Virus record (IMG/VR): IMGVR_UViG_3300020596_000032 | Coordinates: 1 to 50,881 of that record | Strand: one strand, 5' to 3' | Origin: a virus | DNA length: 50,881 nucleotides | In this document: piece by piece, positions 19,101-27,159 of the stretch | Numbering within the stretch: the first letter of the stretch is position 1 | Layout: the number at the start of each line of letters is the position of its first letter | The notes under the pieces: model-generated | The model's database searches: none | Seen by the model: only the letters and a program-made list of their open reading frames with translations | Told to the model about the DNA's origin: nothing | Made by a program: the position numbers and the translations under genes

Positions 19101-21403
19101 ACCAGCCCCGCCAACGAAGCGTACCAATTTCCCGTCACGGGAGTCACGATCAGTGTGTAATCGGCAACGTACTCGTAAACGGAACGCGTCTCGGTCGGGT
19201 AATAATCACCGTAGAAATCCTGAACGAAGGTCTTCCCCCCATGGCGAGTGGTAACCAAACTGGATTCGGTTTTGAACGTCACGTCCACGGCGGTGTACAT
19301 TTTCTGATGCAGCGCGAGCCATACGAGGTCGCGATGATCCCCGAACGACTCGATGATCGTTCCTTCGTGTCCGCGAAGGTAAACGGTGCCATTCTCGGTG
19401 AATGTCCCGGGCACATATGTGGGACCGCACCCGGTTCGCGCGGGACTCGCCGGAACACAGATGGGCTTTAGAGCGGTATCGATGATCGTTGCGACACCCG
19501 CGCTGACTCGGGTTTCCTGATAGGTTCCCATTCCCGAGTAATAATAGGGGAAACTACTATTCCGACTGGCAAACATATCCGTCAGGATCACGTTGATGAT
19601 CTGGGTCGGGGTCAACGATATTAGCTGTCCCTGACCATCAGTGAGAGACGCACGATCCCATATTTCCGTCATCCGCCGGGTGAAACGGGTCCAGAACCGG
19701 GCGTATTCCTTTTCCACGAATCGAATCGCATCAGGAATGTCCAAATTGGGGTCCTGCACCAACGCGAGAGGAAGGAGCATGGAGTGCTCGGGATCACGAA
19801 GATGTGCCCCACGGCTGAGATTCTTGGAAGACCAACGCCACGAGTTGATACCCAGATTGTCCCCATCGGACTGTGTCCCTATCACCGAGATCATATGATT
19901 GATCACATTGGGACGCGTAGCGGTGGTCAGAATTTGATGGTCCGGATTCGACACCATAGCTGGTGGAATTTCATAGTGGATTTGGTTATTATCGTCCAAG
20001 CGGGAACTCAAAAACACGGGATCAGCCGAGCGGCTCCATATCGAATGATAGTTGCTAGTCTGGGAATTCTTGAACAAACGATATCCGAGGGGGCCGGTTC
20101 CCAATTCCAGATTCAACTCGAACTGAAATTCTCCGTTCTCGTCGAAGGACAGGGGAAATCCCAGAACTAGGTCATCCCGTCCGGTGCCACGTTTGTACGT
20201 GAATATCGGAGTGGACAGCGAGGGGTCGGTGATCGCGCTCGTTGAATATTGATACATCTTGAACAATGGAGACTGATTTCGGGTGGTCCTCACGGGACCA
20301 GTTGCCTCAATACCATTCCAGAATTCTATGATGGGTCGGATTGCCTGATCACCCACACGAAGAGCGGCCTGATCCACCGGGGATAGGTCTTTCTGATTCA
20401 TCCACCAATTATTCTGCGACCACGTATCCAGAGCGACATCGCTCCATTTACGAATGTCATATCGAACGGTTCCGTCCGCGACGATGCCAGTGGGAATACC
20501 CGTCGTATAGACGAGATCGGTCCACGCCCCATTAAAATACCGTCGAAATTTACGAACACTGGGGTCTTCCCATACCGTGCCCTCGTGGGGTGCAATGGGT
20601 TCCACCGGGGATACCACCACGGACTGGGATATCCATCGACCGGCTCCACTGGAGTACATCCACAGCAGCGGACGATTAAACAGGGGACCCGTTCGTGCCA
20701 CGTAGACGTAGTCATTCACGCTGTAGTTACTCAGGTTGGTCGGAACGTCCTCCACAACCCGTGCAATCACCGCCACCCACGCGGAACCGTTCCATCGATA
20801 TATTGAACGGGACACGTTGCTGGATAGCTCTACGAGGTCGTTCAGGGCACCCGCACCGGGAAGCGCATTCACCATCGTAGCTTCGACTCGAATGAACGCA
20901 CTTCCATCGAATTTATGGAGAACGGTCATCGATCCCGAGGCTTCCTTGGTCACGTACTCGCCGTTCACCGTAGCGTCACCCGGGGCGACCCAGTAATACC
21001 GGGAGTAGTTGATGATCTTGTCGTAATCAATCGGCGGAGACCAATTGTACATGTGCTGGGAGAACAGACGATTCTGATCCTCGACCAATCCACCGTTCAT
21101 GGCGATTTGGTTCACGAGATCACTAACGAACGCGCCCTTGGACTTTACCCGAGTCTCCGGGTCAACGTAGACGGCCCCAACCTGATACTGCTCGATTTCG
21201 CGGGCGACCCCCAGATCAGAGGCCATTCTGGGAGTGCGGGCGAGATCGTCGGCGGTGAGAATTCCGACATCCCCGATATACCCATTACGATACTCAAACT
21301 GTTCCGGCTCGAACAGCGGATCATCGATCAAATACGTCTCACGATTGTTCAGATCGGTACGAATTGTCCGGGGGTATAAATTAAACGCACGCCGTTCTTT
21401 CAT
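13190..21403 (-). CDS. Giant virion protein, probable gp7-like baseplate wedge component
   Basis: A 2737-residue protein, the largest in the window. The start is set at the ATG at 21403 (MKERRAFNLYPRT), behind GCAGGGCG; the seven-codon longer frame begins with TTG without a ribosome site. The early segment PPIDYDKIINYSRYYWVAPG resembles very large structural proteins of other large myoviruses. The remainder is rich in Tyr, Trp, Asn and beta-strand repeats. It lies between the gp6-like gene and a smaller structural gene, the position of gene 7 in T4 (6-7-8 order), but is more than twice the length of T4 gp7. It has its own late promoter, and a terminator ends the gp6 transcript upstream. Confidence 0.65.
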   Translation of the reverse strand: MKERRAFNLYPRTIRTDLNNRETYLIDDPLFEPEQFEYRNGYIGDVGILTADDLARTPRMASDLGVAREIEQYQVGAVYVDPETRVKSKGAFVSDLVNQIAMNGGLVEDQNRLFSQHMYNWSPPIDYDKIINYSRYYWVAPGDATVNGEYVTKEASGSMTVLHKFDGSAFIRVEATMVNALPGAGALNDLVELSSNVSRSIYRWNGSAWVAVIARVVEDVPTNLSNYSVNDYVYVARTGPLFNRPLLWMYSSGAGRWISQSVVVSPVEPIAPHEGTVWEDPSVRKFRRYFNGAWTDLVYTTGIPTGIVADGTVRYDIRKWSDVALDTWSQNNWWMNQKDLSPVDQAALRVGDQAIRPIIEFWNGIEATGPVRTTRNQSPLFKMYQYSTSAITDPSLSTPIFTYKRGTGRDDLVLGFPLSFDENGEFQFELNLELGTGPLGYRLFKNSQTSNYHSIWSRSADPVFLSSRLDDNNQIHYEIPPAMVSNPDHQILTTATRPNVINHMISVIGTQSDGDNLGINSWRWSSKNLSRGAHLRDPEHSMLLPLALVQDPNLDIPDAIRFVEKEYARFWTRFTRRMTEIWDRASLTDGQGQLISLTPTQIINVILTDMFASRNSSFPYYYSGMGTYQETRVSAGVATIIDTALKPICVPASPARTGCGPTYVPGTFTENGTVYLRGHEGTIIESFGDHRDLVWLALHQKMYTAVDVTFKTESSLVTTRHGGKTFVQDFYGDYYPTETRSVYEYVADYTLIVTPVTGNWYASLAGLVYAKYNGATWSTSPIPPDDVFYDDINAKYYFFNGLTIYEIKTFNHPVNTYRYSMTEFRRIIRREFERWVINHNMDYVVNSTYNNSDPFTWNFSSSGLEGNYKGIYRRLYKTPRPHSHPWEVVGYSIEPTWWRTTYVPTSTSGDGTPRYGSAHTMWVDLQNGLVHSPLNIFDPKFEMLGPIPVDVAGALRDPIALGIVLEGALDPRRLNDGWVFGDGGPVEEKFYNSSHYAYACSLAGYLMRPLEWIATKWGDQTFYLNGLFTSPHLIDRTSLRRSPIADNEVHLLNGPVIGLNMWITDRISSLGVSVAEGFAKIVQNTQPSMAWKTYGYINPERTVYTLLGGSEIPYEDASVIPYKSRPTSSEFGSGLYLIREDSGYRVFGYDYNNPFFRIETPSIPVQGGQVERKETFTADINQRTYVLQNLVLPTVGKANDTAKLAFLINGMKIRSEYVVAVDQRTIELDPVVQINGGETITVVVLTAISNASTMMKKFTVRGVDYFYFSEGSGTYIDVPYGTFLPGASEVVNFMIGYGRYLDTRGWKFETYHDDDSDIRDFLTGAKQFAVWLSEITNPQLMRVTQQADFDSFYFTPFFTVARFDSTLGQLDTVESIQNGLYGVINKRGEPIPPPKLDVLKIGNGIKITSTDFPVLEGENEIYGVRVNISEAQHVVFFSQRTRFGQLIYDPVLGIYQPTIRVDTYRTKEWSGQFDAPGHLIGEEKLLPNFEKQATDFTRFYDRIDPIDDPLKRDQAWNLYGYYPMDSYMDQLGADERSRFDYYRGMIHAKGTIRAINAFAKGTRAGLDNIQVYEDWLWKLTEFGDQNRDEVQFRVFHTDFFDKIQTVRFGSAVAGSRALVIPDLNRVTPGDTRWIIPTRTTNSLVSTFRFPTVNGDIDYRNSYTLKLSDTDDNTLVLDHTLFDPIEGKYDRKSESLIDYRSFYDPALYNVGPKAPSSNNLTWGPDKVGRSWWRLGLARYSDYKSLLPFYEQAAPEWGRMEYCNATITQQGDTVTINLLDPVTGAPFVHQRPLNNATLITITGADQPAYNMHQVYAIATTTTQLQLKIKSTVGTATGNIVVQLGHIEVMEWIESPVPPDQWMSYVSKLPDSEKVHGKPFFVNNPTSSASYSVYEGIDKNNRVTRKYYFWVVSYTGTENKKEFTCAQIARRLENPTREGVPWFAPVNSTSMFIYSGGEKIKDTYSYAVGVDSRLRNSHDEWILITENDKFKNPPIQVEDKIIDCFSRIDKLGNPVPDPYLVGDEIHGSALYPPQTIFKNVETGFTVWLTAVNKILARKSFRDDPNATRYFQLVDEFPGNALGYWTRTPYRMKEFEKKTILETVPTIAERNYRMNDGFYFEGDVVRVLTTTNSDLWNLAGNVYADYALVSGAWTEVGVENQTLRLLPTLYNNPTLLRRVYEDVKILLNEGERNDLLFSVLYEMIRQNEQCSWFLKTSYLDLHVSDKFRQDRFVRPNEVDALVNNINDVKPFHSKLRDKEIILTVANQENDTADSIITDDAVSKTVLVFDRLSSNMQDEYGWDTPYFDEDNGFSKNLWNITDLGRDEWFQIGTQNGNGVTTAFVFSTDYTPSLYEQKFKLTISDGSEVYVTDLGLTYTWILGPRTITLEFSGAISALLRVEIYQTVGFVEGPAVVGSPYAGSYYHQAARMIVNHNAIPFGDVADDLGQAPERIVAENLDSASVLIRNDTSLGERDFAITIGQVPVLPVGIEILETSTDTVMSGQTFLRGNFGHIISSVTDNGATLVLNTNYTITAGTIVTFLIPIIAGHTVKIIYSGFPVGKLGTYQMTDTPGPFTINKGYLYLTTPVVTDTISVNYLYTRNGVSPTSLAAMPDYVVDDVLTNHLQFDSPLGLEVNRRVGLKILNTTTNVIWTWNGTIWVSTVTLAGTKKILALRSGKLWTFAAGVSTLTYSVGDSIPGSPIFVYPVNGEGIGFGTEYFGTDVNAAVNWPAAYAVMQSATIY

Positions 21404-21425
21404 GAATTCGCCCTGCTTGATCAAT

Positions 21426-21432
21426 TATTTAC
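21426..21432 (-). promoter_or_regulatory. Late promoter motif GTAAATA
   Basis: Minus-strand GTAAATA with TAAATA at 21431-21426, directly after a terminator hairpin. The predicted start near 21420 gives a 17-nt leader before the ATG at 21403. Confidence 0.5.
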
Positions 21433-21456
21433 CCAATTCACGGGGGCTTTTATCAC

Positions 21457-21484
21457 AAAGAAAAGGGCGACCGCTTGGCCGCCC
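21457..21484 (-). terminator. Rho-independent terminator after the gp6-like gene
   Basis: On the minus strand GGGCGGCC (21484-21477), loop AAGC, GGTCGCCC (21472-21465), then TTTTCTTT. This is an eight-pair stem with one G-T pair and a U-rich tail, about 100 bp after the gp6 stop and just before the late promoter of the giant gene. Confidence 0.8.
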
Positions 21485-21518
21485 TCGTCTCAATCCCCCG
21501 CTATGGACGCTTATCTTC

Positions 21519-21562
21519 TCCATATATGGACATTTCTCTCGAATCGTCCTCCCTATATGGGA
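21519..21562. promoter_or_regulatory. Two operator-like dyads 31 bp apart
   Basis: TCCATATATGGA at 21519-21530 is a perfect palindrome. TCCCTATATGGGA at 21550-21562 is a near copy. Each is followed by ATTTCTCTC with the same 31-bp offset (about three helical turns). They lie in the 160-bp gap after gp6, upstream of the terminator on the minus strand. A related dyad is at 45530-45543. They may be protein-binding sites or small RNA hairpins; neither is shown. Confidence 0.45.
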
Positions 21563-21585
21563 ATTTCTCTCATATCGACAACAGT

Positions 21586-24500
21586 TTATGTCAAACTTCC
21601 GATCCTAAGTTCGTCGTCGGACAGGCTAGATACTATCTCGATATCCTCAAGTTGGGTCGCACTCACGAATAGCTCGTCCGTCAACGATCTGACTTGGAAC
21701 AGCTTGCCGAACGCCTGTCCGTTCATCCTCGGAACGATAACCACCGACTGAATCAACGAGGCCATCTTGGAATGGATGAAAGCACAGAGTTCGGTGAAGT
21801 AGAACGACTCACCGAAATCCCAACGGGCAATATCGAAGTAATCGTCGATCACCGTCAATACCTGAGTGCGAATCTGATTATCTCCAATCTTTGCCCCGGG
21901 CATCGGAATCACCTTGATGATCGCTTGTAGCTCGGGAATCGCCTGTGGTCCAAACAACGGCTTGAACCGGGTGGAGTGGAAAATAATAGAATCCGAGAGC
22001 ATCTTGAATTGCGTGTGATCGTCAAACTGGATACGCAAAGCCTCTGGTGTGGGAGCCGTGGGCTCGTTATCCACGGTTCCATTATTACGGAGCCAGTTCC
22101 GATATGACTGATTATACGCGGTCGTGAGCAAATACACGTCGTGAATATTACCCGGACTCGGATCGATCCTCTGAGACTGGGGAGAATAATGATACCAGAT
22201 GAAACGAAGATGGTCGCGACCAACCTCCTTCTTGTACTGGGTCTGGGACGCAGCGGCACCCCACAGGTTGGTCAGTCGATTCGCCACGAGCCACGTTGTG
22301 GTGGAGACATCATAATGAATGTCTCCATCGTTGATGGTCACTGCCAAGGCACTTCCCGCGAGGGGTTGACCCGTACTGGAACGTCCATATGTCCCCCGTG
22401 GCGAGGTGAACTGATTGATCGGGGACCAAATATCCTTGCCCAATTCCTGTGTACGCCGCCACAAAACTAGATCGGTGAAACCGTCTTGGATGATAAGATC
22501 GCGATAGATGAAGGGATTATCATCGAATCCGTCTTGATCCAAATCGGACGGACTGATCATAACCCCGTTCGAATTTACATACCCGTCGTCATGAAAGTAT
22601 TCACCACGGACCCAGAAATCGACATCCGTGCCGATCCACTTTATATTACACCCGTTTTGGGTGATGTCACCCGGACCGGGATTGAGAATCAGGGTGCGAT
22701 TACGCGGATTCGTCAACACACCCGCCGCACCCGCGAGGACGAATACGTTCAGGATACCTGTTGGCGGGGCTGTGGCAAATCGCACAATATTTCCGCTGAC
22801 GATGCTCCACACTCCAAAACCCGAGTAGGGACCCACCTGCAAGACACCCTGAACCGCAGCAAGAATATTTTGTTCCAAAATATTTGGAAACGCCGATAGA
22901 GGAAAATCCGTAGTCACTCCGTTGGTGACAAAATCATACCTCTTGGTCTTGGTCAAAATTGGGTTCGTTACCGACCATATACCCACGACGGTTCCCAGTG
23001 GGGGCGCAGTCGCGAATGTGATTTTAGTCCCAAGAACATCAGGTGCCAGCGTATATTTGTCGATTTCCTGAATCACACCATCGATTGTGATGAGAACAGT
23101 ATCATTGGTTTGTGACGTGGTTGGGGCATAGAATATCGTAGTCGCGCCGTTTCCGTCTTTGGCATTAATGGTAAAAATTTGTGAATCGATATTTCCCGCA
23201 TAATGCACAATAACCTGTGAACCAGTCGTGAGAGGCTCACCCATAACCAACGAGGAATTAGGACCAAAAGCGCCGGTTCCAAAGTTCAACGTGGGATTCT
23301 GCAAAATACCATCAACAAACACTAGCATGTTCGGTGCGATCACGTTCGGCTGATACAAGTCGAACTCGGTTTGACTCGGAGTGGTGATCAAATACGAGAA
23401 CACACGGATCGAGGCGGGGATCAAATCTCCAGAAATACGCACGACCGCGTTCAATCCGGTTCCCGGGGGAATACTGAAACAGACGGAATCACCATACACG
23501 GAATGCGTAATGGTGAAATCAATATTGAATACCTGAAACACACCATTGATGCTGACGACGATTTTGTTCGGATCAAGAGTTTCCGAGGTTTGGAAACACG
23601 TTTCCACCCCGTCTCCGGTGAATTCATACGCGTTCAACTCACACGGCTGTTCTCCAGTCGGGGTCAAACCACGACGACGCAATGAAGTCTTTGCCTCATT
23701 CGATCCCAATACCTGCACGGTGTCATGTCTGACCAGACCCGTCTGGGGATCAACCACGGGCTCGGAATTGATGTAGAAGAAATCCAAGTCCTTGGCTGAC
23801 TCAAAAAACATCGCCAGTCCACGATCCACGATCTTCCAGCGATCTCCGTTGATGGAATCCGCAATATACTCGAAGCGGATTATCCACGAGGCATCCTTGA
23901 ACGCATTTGTAGTGTCGCCACGGAAATCCAACGCAAATACAGAATTGATATCAAGGTCATTGAAATTGATCACCTTCCACTCTTGAAGGAGCAAATCCCA
24001 AGCGAAACCAAAATTAACACCACCCGAGAGTCTCCGAATCATCTCTGACTCTTCACTCTGATTGATGCGAATCCTCATAGGAGGAAACACCGAATAGAAC
24101 TTCGCATTATCTGGAACAATACCACCCAGAATGATCCCATTTGAGGCTTGCCCGTCATCGATCACTCGGACCACGTGCGCGACCGGCCCGTTGGGAGAAT
24201 CATATCGGAGTACCGTATCTGCTCCGACGTATTGCATCAGACGGATACCCGTCTCACCGACCGGGACCACCACACCACCACGTCTGATATTACCCAACCC
24301 CTGTGTGCCGACGATTGAGGTTTGGTCCCACCGGTATTCAACCGTGGTGGGAAAAAAGATTTCGTTATACAATCCGTAATATAGCTGCGTTTTGTCAGGT
24401 TTCGCCAACGCGGGCTTCACGTATTGATCCATGATCTGTTTGGTAGAGACCCGGGTGGTGTCAGCACTCACGTGGGTAACCGTCAGAGTCGGTCTCTGGA

Positions 24501-25959
24501 ACAGACGCCCGTCGTTTCCGAGTTCTCGCACGCTTTCATAGAGTCCGGTCGGATCATGAAGCTTCGAGTAACGGGAATGTCCCGAGTAGGTCCGATTAAC
24601 AACATGGACCTTTCGGATCGCATCATCCTTGAGGAACCAATTATTCAAGTCCTGTCCGGTGACCATACGATTCTGCGTATAGAACACCTTGTTCGCCCGG
24701 GTGCGGATATCGTCGTTGGAATCACTCGGAGCACCATTCTCCAAATCCCTAACCAATGAGAACGCCACACGTAGGTAATAAACCTGATCATCCGCTCCCA
24801 CGTAGGGGAACACCGCGACCTTGTTCTGGAGCGTGTTCGTCTTGGTCTTTACCGGATTCGGGTCGGCTGTTCGTGCCCATATACGGAACGTCCCCACTGG
24901 GATTTCACCATACGCGCCATCGCCGAAGCGGATTCTGATCTGATCGTTGATCAGCGTGTCCACCTCGAATACCTTCTTGGAATTCAAGATAGCGGGATCG
25001 AAGCTCACACCCTCGCCGAATACGGTATCGACCTTGGTCCACTCTTCCACGACTTCTTCATCGGTGTTGATCTTCTGGATGAAAATATCATTGTTATTTA
25101 TGTGGTTGGCGGCCAACGTGAGGGTTTGAACGACCTTCGGGGAATCAAACGATACGTCCTGACTGGATAGGCTTCCCTGCTTGATCGGCAGGAAAAATCC
25201 CGTGTCGGGGCTGGCAAATCCATTTCCGTCCTGACGGTAGAATATCCGCAGGGCGCGACGAATTCCGGGCATCAATTCGGTGTACGCCCCGGTGTCGGGA
25301 TCAAGATTGGCGTTGTACATGTCAAACGCGAGCAATCCGGTGGTGCCTTCAACGGCGAACGGATAACACCCGGAATCGGGGCTGATCGAGTTGAACACGT
25401 ATTGATCGGTACGGATCGATTCCGAGGTGAACGAGGCGAGGGGTTTCCCATAGGGGGTTCGGTTAGAAAACGCAGCATTCATGATCATAGTGAATTGCTC
25501 GAACCAATTCTCATTCGAGGAGTCATTCCACACGATCAATCGGTTACGAAGGTCGATACCATCAAGATCGACAATCGGCTGATCGGTCTGGATCGAGGTA
25601 ATCTTGACATCTCCCGAGGCGGACTTCACCCGGTTCACCCGATAGGCGATGTTCTGGGCCAGTTGCAACAGGCTGCCCCGGCGCTCTGCCGTGGCGAGGA
25701 AATTTTCCCTCGCGTTCAAATCTACCCGGTACGAGATATTCTGGGTGAGCCACGTCAGAACCTCGATTTTCATGACGAATTCCGAGGAGGCGATCCAGTC
25801 GTTAAACTTGTCAGGATGATGCTGAGCCAAGTAGCTCATCACCGCCTTGATGTAGTTGTCATGATCGAACGCGCGGAAATCGACGTTCTGGATGGCGTCG
25901 TAAATTTTGATCCATTCTTCGGAGACAAACAATGTGTTCTGGCGGCTGATTGCACTCAA
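21586..25959 (-). CDS. gp6: gp6-like baseplate wedge protein (baseplate J-type)
   Basis: A 1457-residue protein, longer than T4 gp6 (660). The stretch DDIRTRANKVFYTQNRMVTG followed by QDLNNWFLKDDAIRKV matches the gp6/baseplate-J pattern in which arms of the wedge dimer form. Position right after gp25 agrees with T4 order 25-6-7. The central and C-terminal parts contain repeated beta modules of the type FELYQPNVIAPNMLVFVDG and TVLITIDGVIQEIDKYTL. The start codon is TTG, overlapping the stop of the HNH gene (TTGA), with AGAGGA inside the end of that gene; no other in-frame start lies nearby. A terminator follows. Confidence 0.75.
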   Translation of the reverse strand: MSAISRQNTLFVSEEWIKIYDAIQNVDFRAFDHDNYIKAVMSYLAQHHPDKFNDWIASSEFVMKIEVLTWLTQNISYRVDLNARENFLATAERRGSLLQLAQNIAYRVNRVKSASGDVKITSIQTDQPIVDLDGIDLRNRLIVWNDSSNENWFEQFTMIMNAAFSNRTPYGKPLASFTSESIRTDQYVFNSISPDSGCYPFAVEGTTGLLAFDMYNANLDPDTGAYTELMPGIRRALRIFYRQDGNGFASPDTGFFLPIKQGSLSSQDVSFDSPKVVQTLTLAANHINNNDIFIQKINTDEEVVEEWTKVDTVFGEGVSFDPAILNSKKVFEVDTLINDQIRIRFGDGAYGEIPVGTFRIWARTADPNPVKTKTNTLQNKVAVFPYVGADDQVYYLRVAFSLVRDLENGAPSDSNDDIRTRANKVFYTQNRMVTGQDLNNWFLKDDAIRKVHVVNRTYSGHSRYSKLHDPTGLYESVRELGNDGRLFQRPTLTVTHVSADTTRVSTKQIMDQYVKPALAKPDKTQLYYGLYNEIFFPTTVEYRWDQTSIVGTQGLGNIRRGGVVVPVGETGIRLMQYVGADTVLRYDSPNGPVAHVVRVIDDGQASNGIILGGIVPDNAKFYSVFPPMRIRINQSEESEMIRRLSGGVNFGFAWDLLLQEWKVINFNDLDINSVFALDFRGDTTNAFKDASWIIRFEYIADSINGDRWKIVDRGLAMFFESAKDLDFFYINSEPVVDPQTGLVRHDTVQVLGSNEAKTSLRRRGLTPTGEQPCELNAYEFTGDGVETCFQTSETLDPNKIVVSINGVFQVFNIDFTITHSVYGDSVCFSIPPGTGLNAVVRISGDLIPASIRVFSYLITTPSQTEFDLYQPNVIAPNMLVFVDGILQNPTLNFGTGAFGPNSSLVMGEPLTTGSQVIVHYAGNIDSQIFTINAKDGNGATTIFYAPTTSQTNDTVLITIDGVIQEIDKYTLAPDVLGTKITFATAPPLGTVVGIWSVTNPILTKTKRYDFVTNGVTTDFPLSAFPNILEQNILAAVQGVLQVGPYSGFGVWSIVSGNIVRFATAPPTGILNVFVLAGAAGVLTNPRNRTLILNPGPGDITQNGCNIKWIGTDVDFWVRGEYFHDDGYVNSNGVMISPSDLDQDGFDDNPFIYRDLIIQDGFTDLVLWRRTQELGKDIWSPINQFTSPRGTYGRSSTGQPLAGSALAVTINDGDIHYDVSTTTWLVANRLTNLWGAAASQTQYKKEVGRDHLRFIWYHYSPQSQRIDPSPGNIHDVYLLTTAYNQSYRNWLRNNGTVDNEPTAPTPEALRIQFDDHTQFKMLSDSIIFHSTRFKPLFGPQAIPELQAIIKVIPMPGAKIGDNQIRTQVLTVIDDYFDIARWDFGESFYFTELCAFIHSKMASLIQSVVIVPRMNGQAFGKLFQVRSLTDELFVSATQLEDIEIVSSLSDDELRIGSLT

Positions 25960-26687
25960 TGCCCGTTTCCTCTATTCCATGATTTATTACGGCGGATATT
26001 CGAAACAGATTGAACACTGACCTCAAAGTATTTACCTAATATCATATCGAATTTACCCGGTTCGGGAAGAAGCTTAATAGCGTCTCTACAGGATCGGATT
26101 TGATCTACGATATGCCAATTCAATTTCGTCATAGGATGGGTCAATATACTATCCTTAGTGTTATCACTACGTGTCCCAGAGTGAAGATGATGTGGAGCAA
26201 CACAATGCTTGTTATGACAACGATGACGGGCCATGAAATTCACATCATAGGAAATGCCTTCTGTGAGGCATACCACCAGACGGTGAACATAATACATTCT
26301 CTTTCCAAATCTAATAGTGGGATACAAATTCTTATATTTCGTGGTTGGATAAATCCAACAATCATTCTCAACAATAACTATACTCGGGAGCCACCCAAGC
26401 ACCTTATCAACCGTCATACCACGAGGTTTATAGAGAGAACTCTTCCCACGTCGTTTTGGACTATTCGCGTCATTCATATTTTCTTTTTGAGTTCCATGAA
26501 TTAAATGATCCGGATTCACACATAATTTTTTTCCACAGGTATGGCGTATCACACGGCCTTCTGGAATCGGTCCTTTGGTACGCATATAGGCCGCGCGGTG
26601 GGCCGACGTAACTTTTCCTTTATAAGACGAGGTCCCATATCCGGAACTACTCACACATCCTTCCCAGAGAATGCACGGCGCGCTCAT
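25956..26687 (-). CDS. Free-standing HNH homing endonuclease with two HNH domains
   Basis: A 243-residue protein. Two HNH_3-like units follow each other: VTSAHRAAYMRTKG...VIRHTCGKKLCVNPDHLI at about residues 27-62, and YYVHRLVVCLTEG...ARHRCHNKHCVAPHHLH at about 133-168. Each has the His that activates water, a C-x4-C-type metal site and a final N/A-PxHL segment. The C-terminus (VSVQSVSNIRRNKSWNRG) looks like a DNA-binding helix-turn-helix. It separates gp25 from gp6, which are adjacent in T4, and overlaps both neighbours by four bases. So it appears to have entered the operon without breaking it. The expected target is a DNA site in this baseplate locus of related phages. Confidence 0.8.
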   Translation of the reverse strand: MSAPCILWEGCVSSSGYGTSSYKGKVTSAHRAAYMRTKGPIPEGRVIRHTCGKKLCVNPDHLIHGTQKENMNDANSPKRRGKSSLYKPRGMTVDKVLGWLPSIVIVENDCWIYPTTKYKNLYPTIRFGKRMYYVHRLVVCLTEGISYDVNFMARHRCHNKHCVAPHHLHSGTRSDNTKDSILTHPMTKLNWHIVDQIRSCRDAIKLLPEPGKFDMILGKYFEVSVQSVSNIRRNKSWNRGNGH

Positions 26688-27049
26688 CGGTTATCCCCTA
26701 GCGTCACAATGAAGTAGTCATCCATATTGAATTGTTCGAAACGCAGCTTGGCGATCACGAATACGCGGTGATCAGATTGCTGTATATCTAGCTCCAATAA
26801 GGAAACACGCGGATCGGACCTGAAAATCCGTTCCGCGTCTAATTTCGCCAACATCTTGGTCCGGTCATCTTTCTGAAAGAGCAAATTCGGAATAATCGAG
26901 TAATGCAGGGGTCTTCCCACGCACTCGTATTGCTCTGTTTCAAAATGGTTCTGGAGGTCCTGTTTGACAAGATTTATTCCCGAAATCGACGTATCGAATC
27001 CGTTTTTTACCCCTTTTGACGAAAAACCTCGGTAAATGTCTAAAGACAT
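26684..27049 (-). CDS. gp25: gp25-like baseplate wedge protein
   Basis: A 121-residue protein. The start is the ATG at 27049 (MSLDIYRGFSSKG), seven bases after AAGAGG; the six-codon longer frame begins with GTG. The order FSSKGVKNGFDTSISGINLV, then a helix ending in HFETEQYECVGRPLHYSIIP, and a C-terminal KLRFEQFNMDDYFIVTL strand is that of the GPW/gp25 family, a lysozyme-like-fold wedge subunit at the inner baseplate. The length fits (T4 gp25 is 132). The late promoter motif is 70 bp upstream, farther than for other genes. The HNH gene follows with an ATGA overlap. Confidence 0.78.
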   Translation of the reverse strand: MSLDIYRGFSSKGVKNGFDTSISGINLVKQDLQNHFETEQYECVGRPLHYSIIPNLLFQKDDRTKMLAKLDAERIFRSDPRVSLLELDIQQSDHRVFVIAKLRFEQFNMDDYFIVTLGDNR

Positions 27050-27117
27050 TGAAAAAACCTCTTGCACTCCATTTCAGATCGGGCTAAGTCCTGTGGGTTA
27101 GCGCCTCCCATGACTGT

Positions 27118-27125
27118 TTATTTAG
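27118..27125 (-). promoter_or_regulatory. Late promoter motif CTAAATAA before gp25
   Basis: Minus-strand CTAAATAA with TAAATA at 27124-27119 in the divergent 110-bp gap between gp25 and the sigma gene. The predicted leader is about 63 nt, unlike the 9-17 nt leaders elsewhere. I see no clear plus-strand promoter for the sigma gene in this gap. Confidence 0.5.
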
Positions 27126-27159
27126 TGAGTCCGGGCGGCGCTAAATCGAAAGAACCCAA

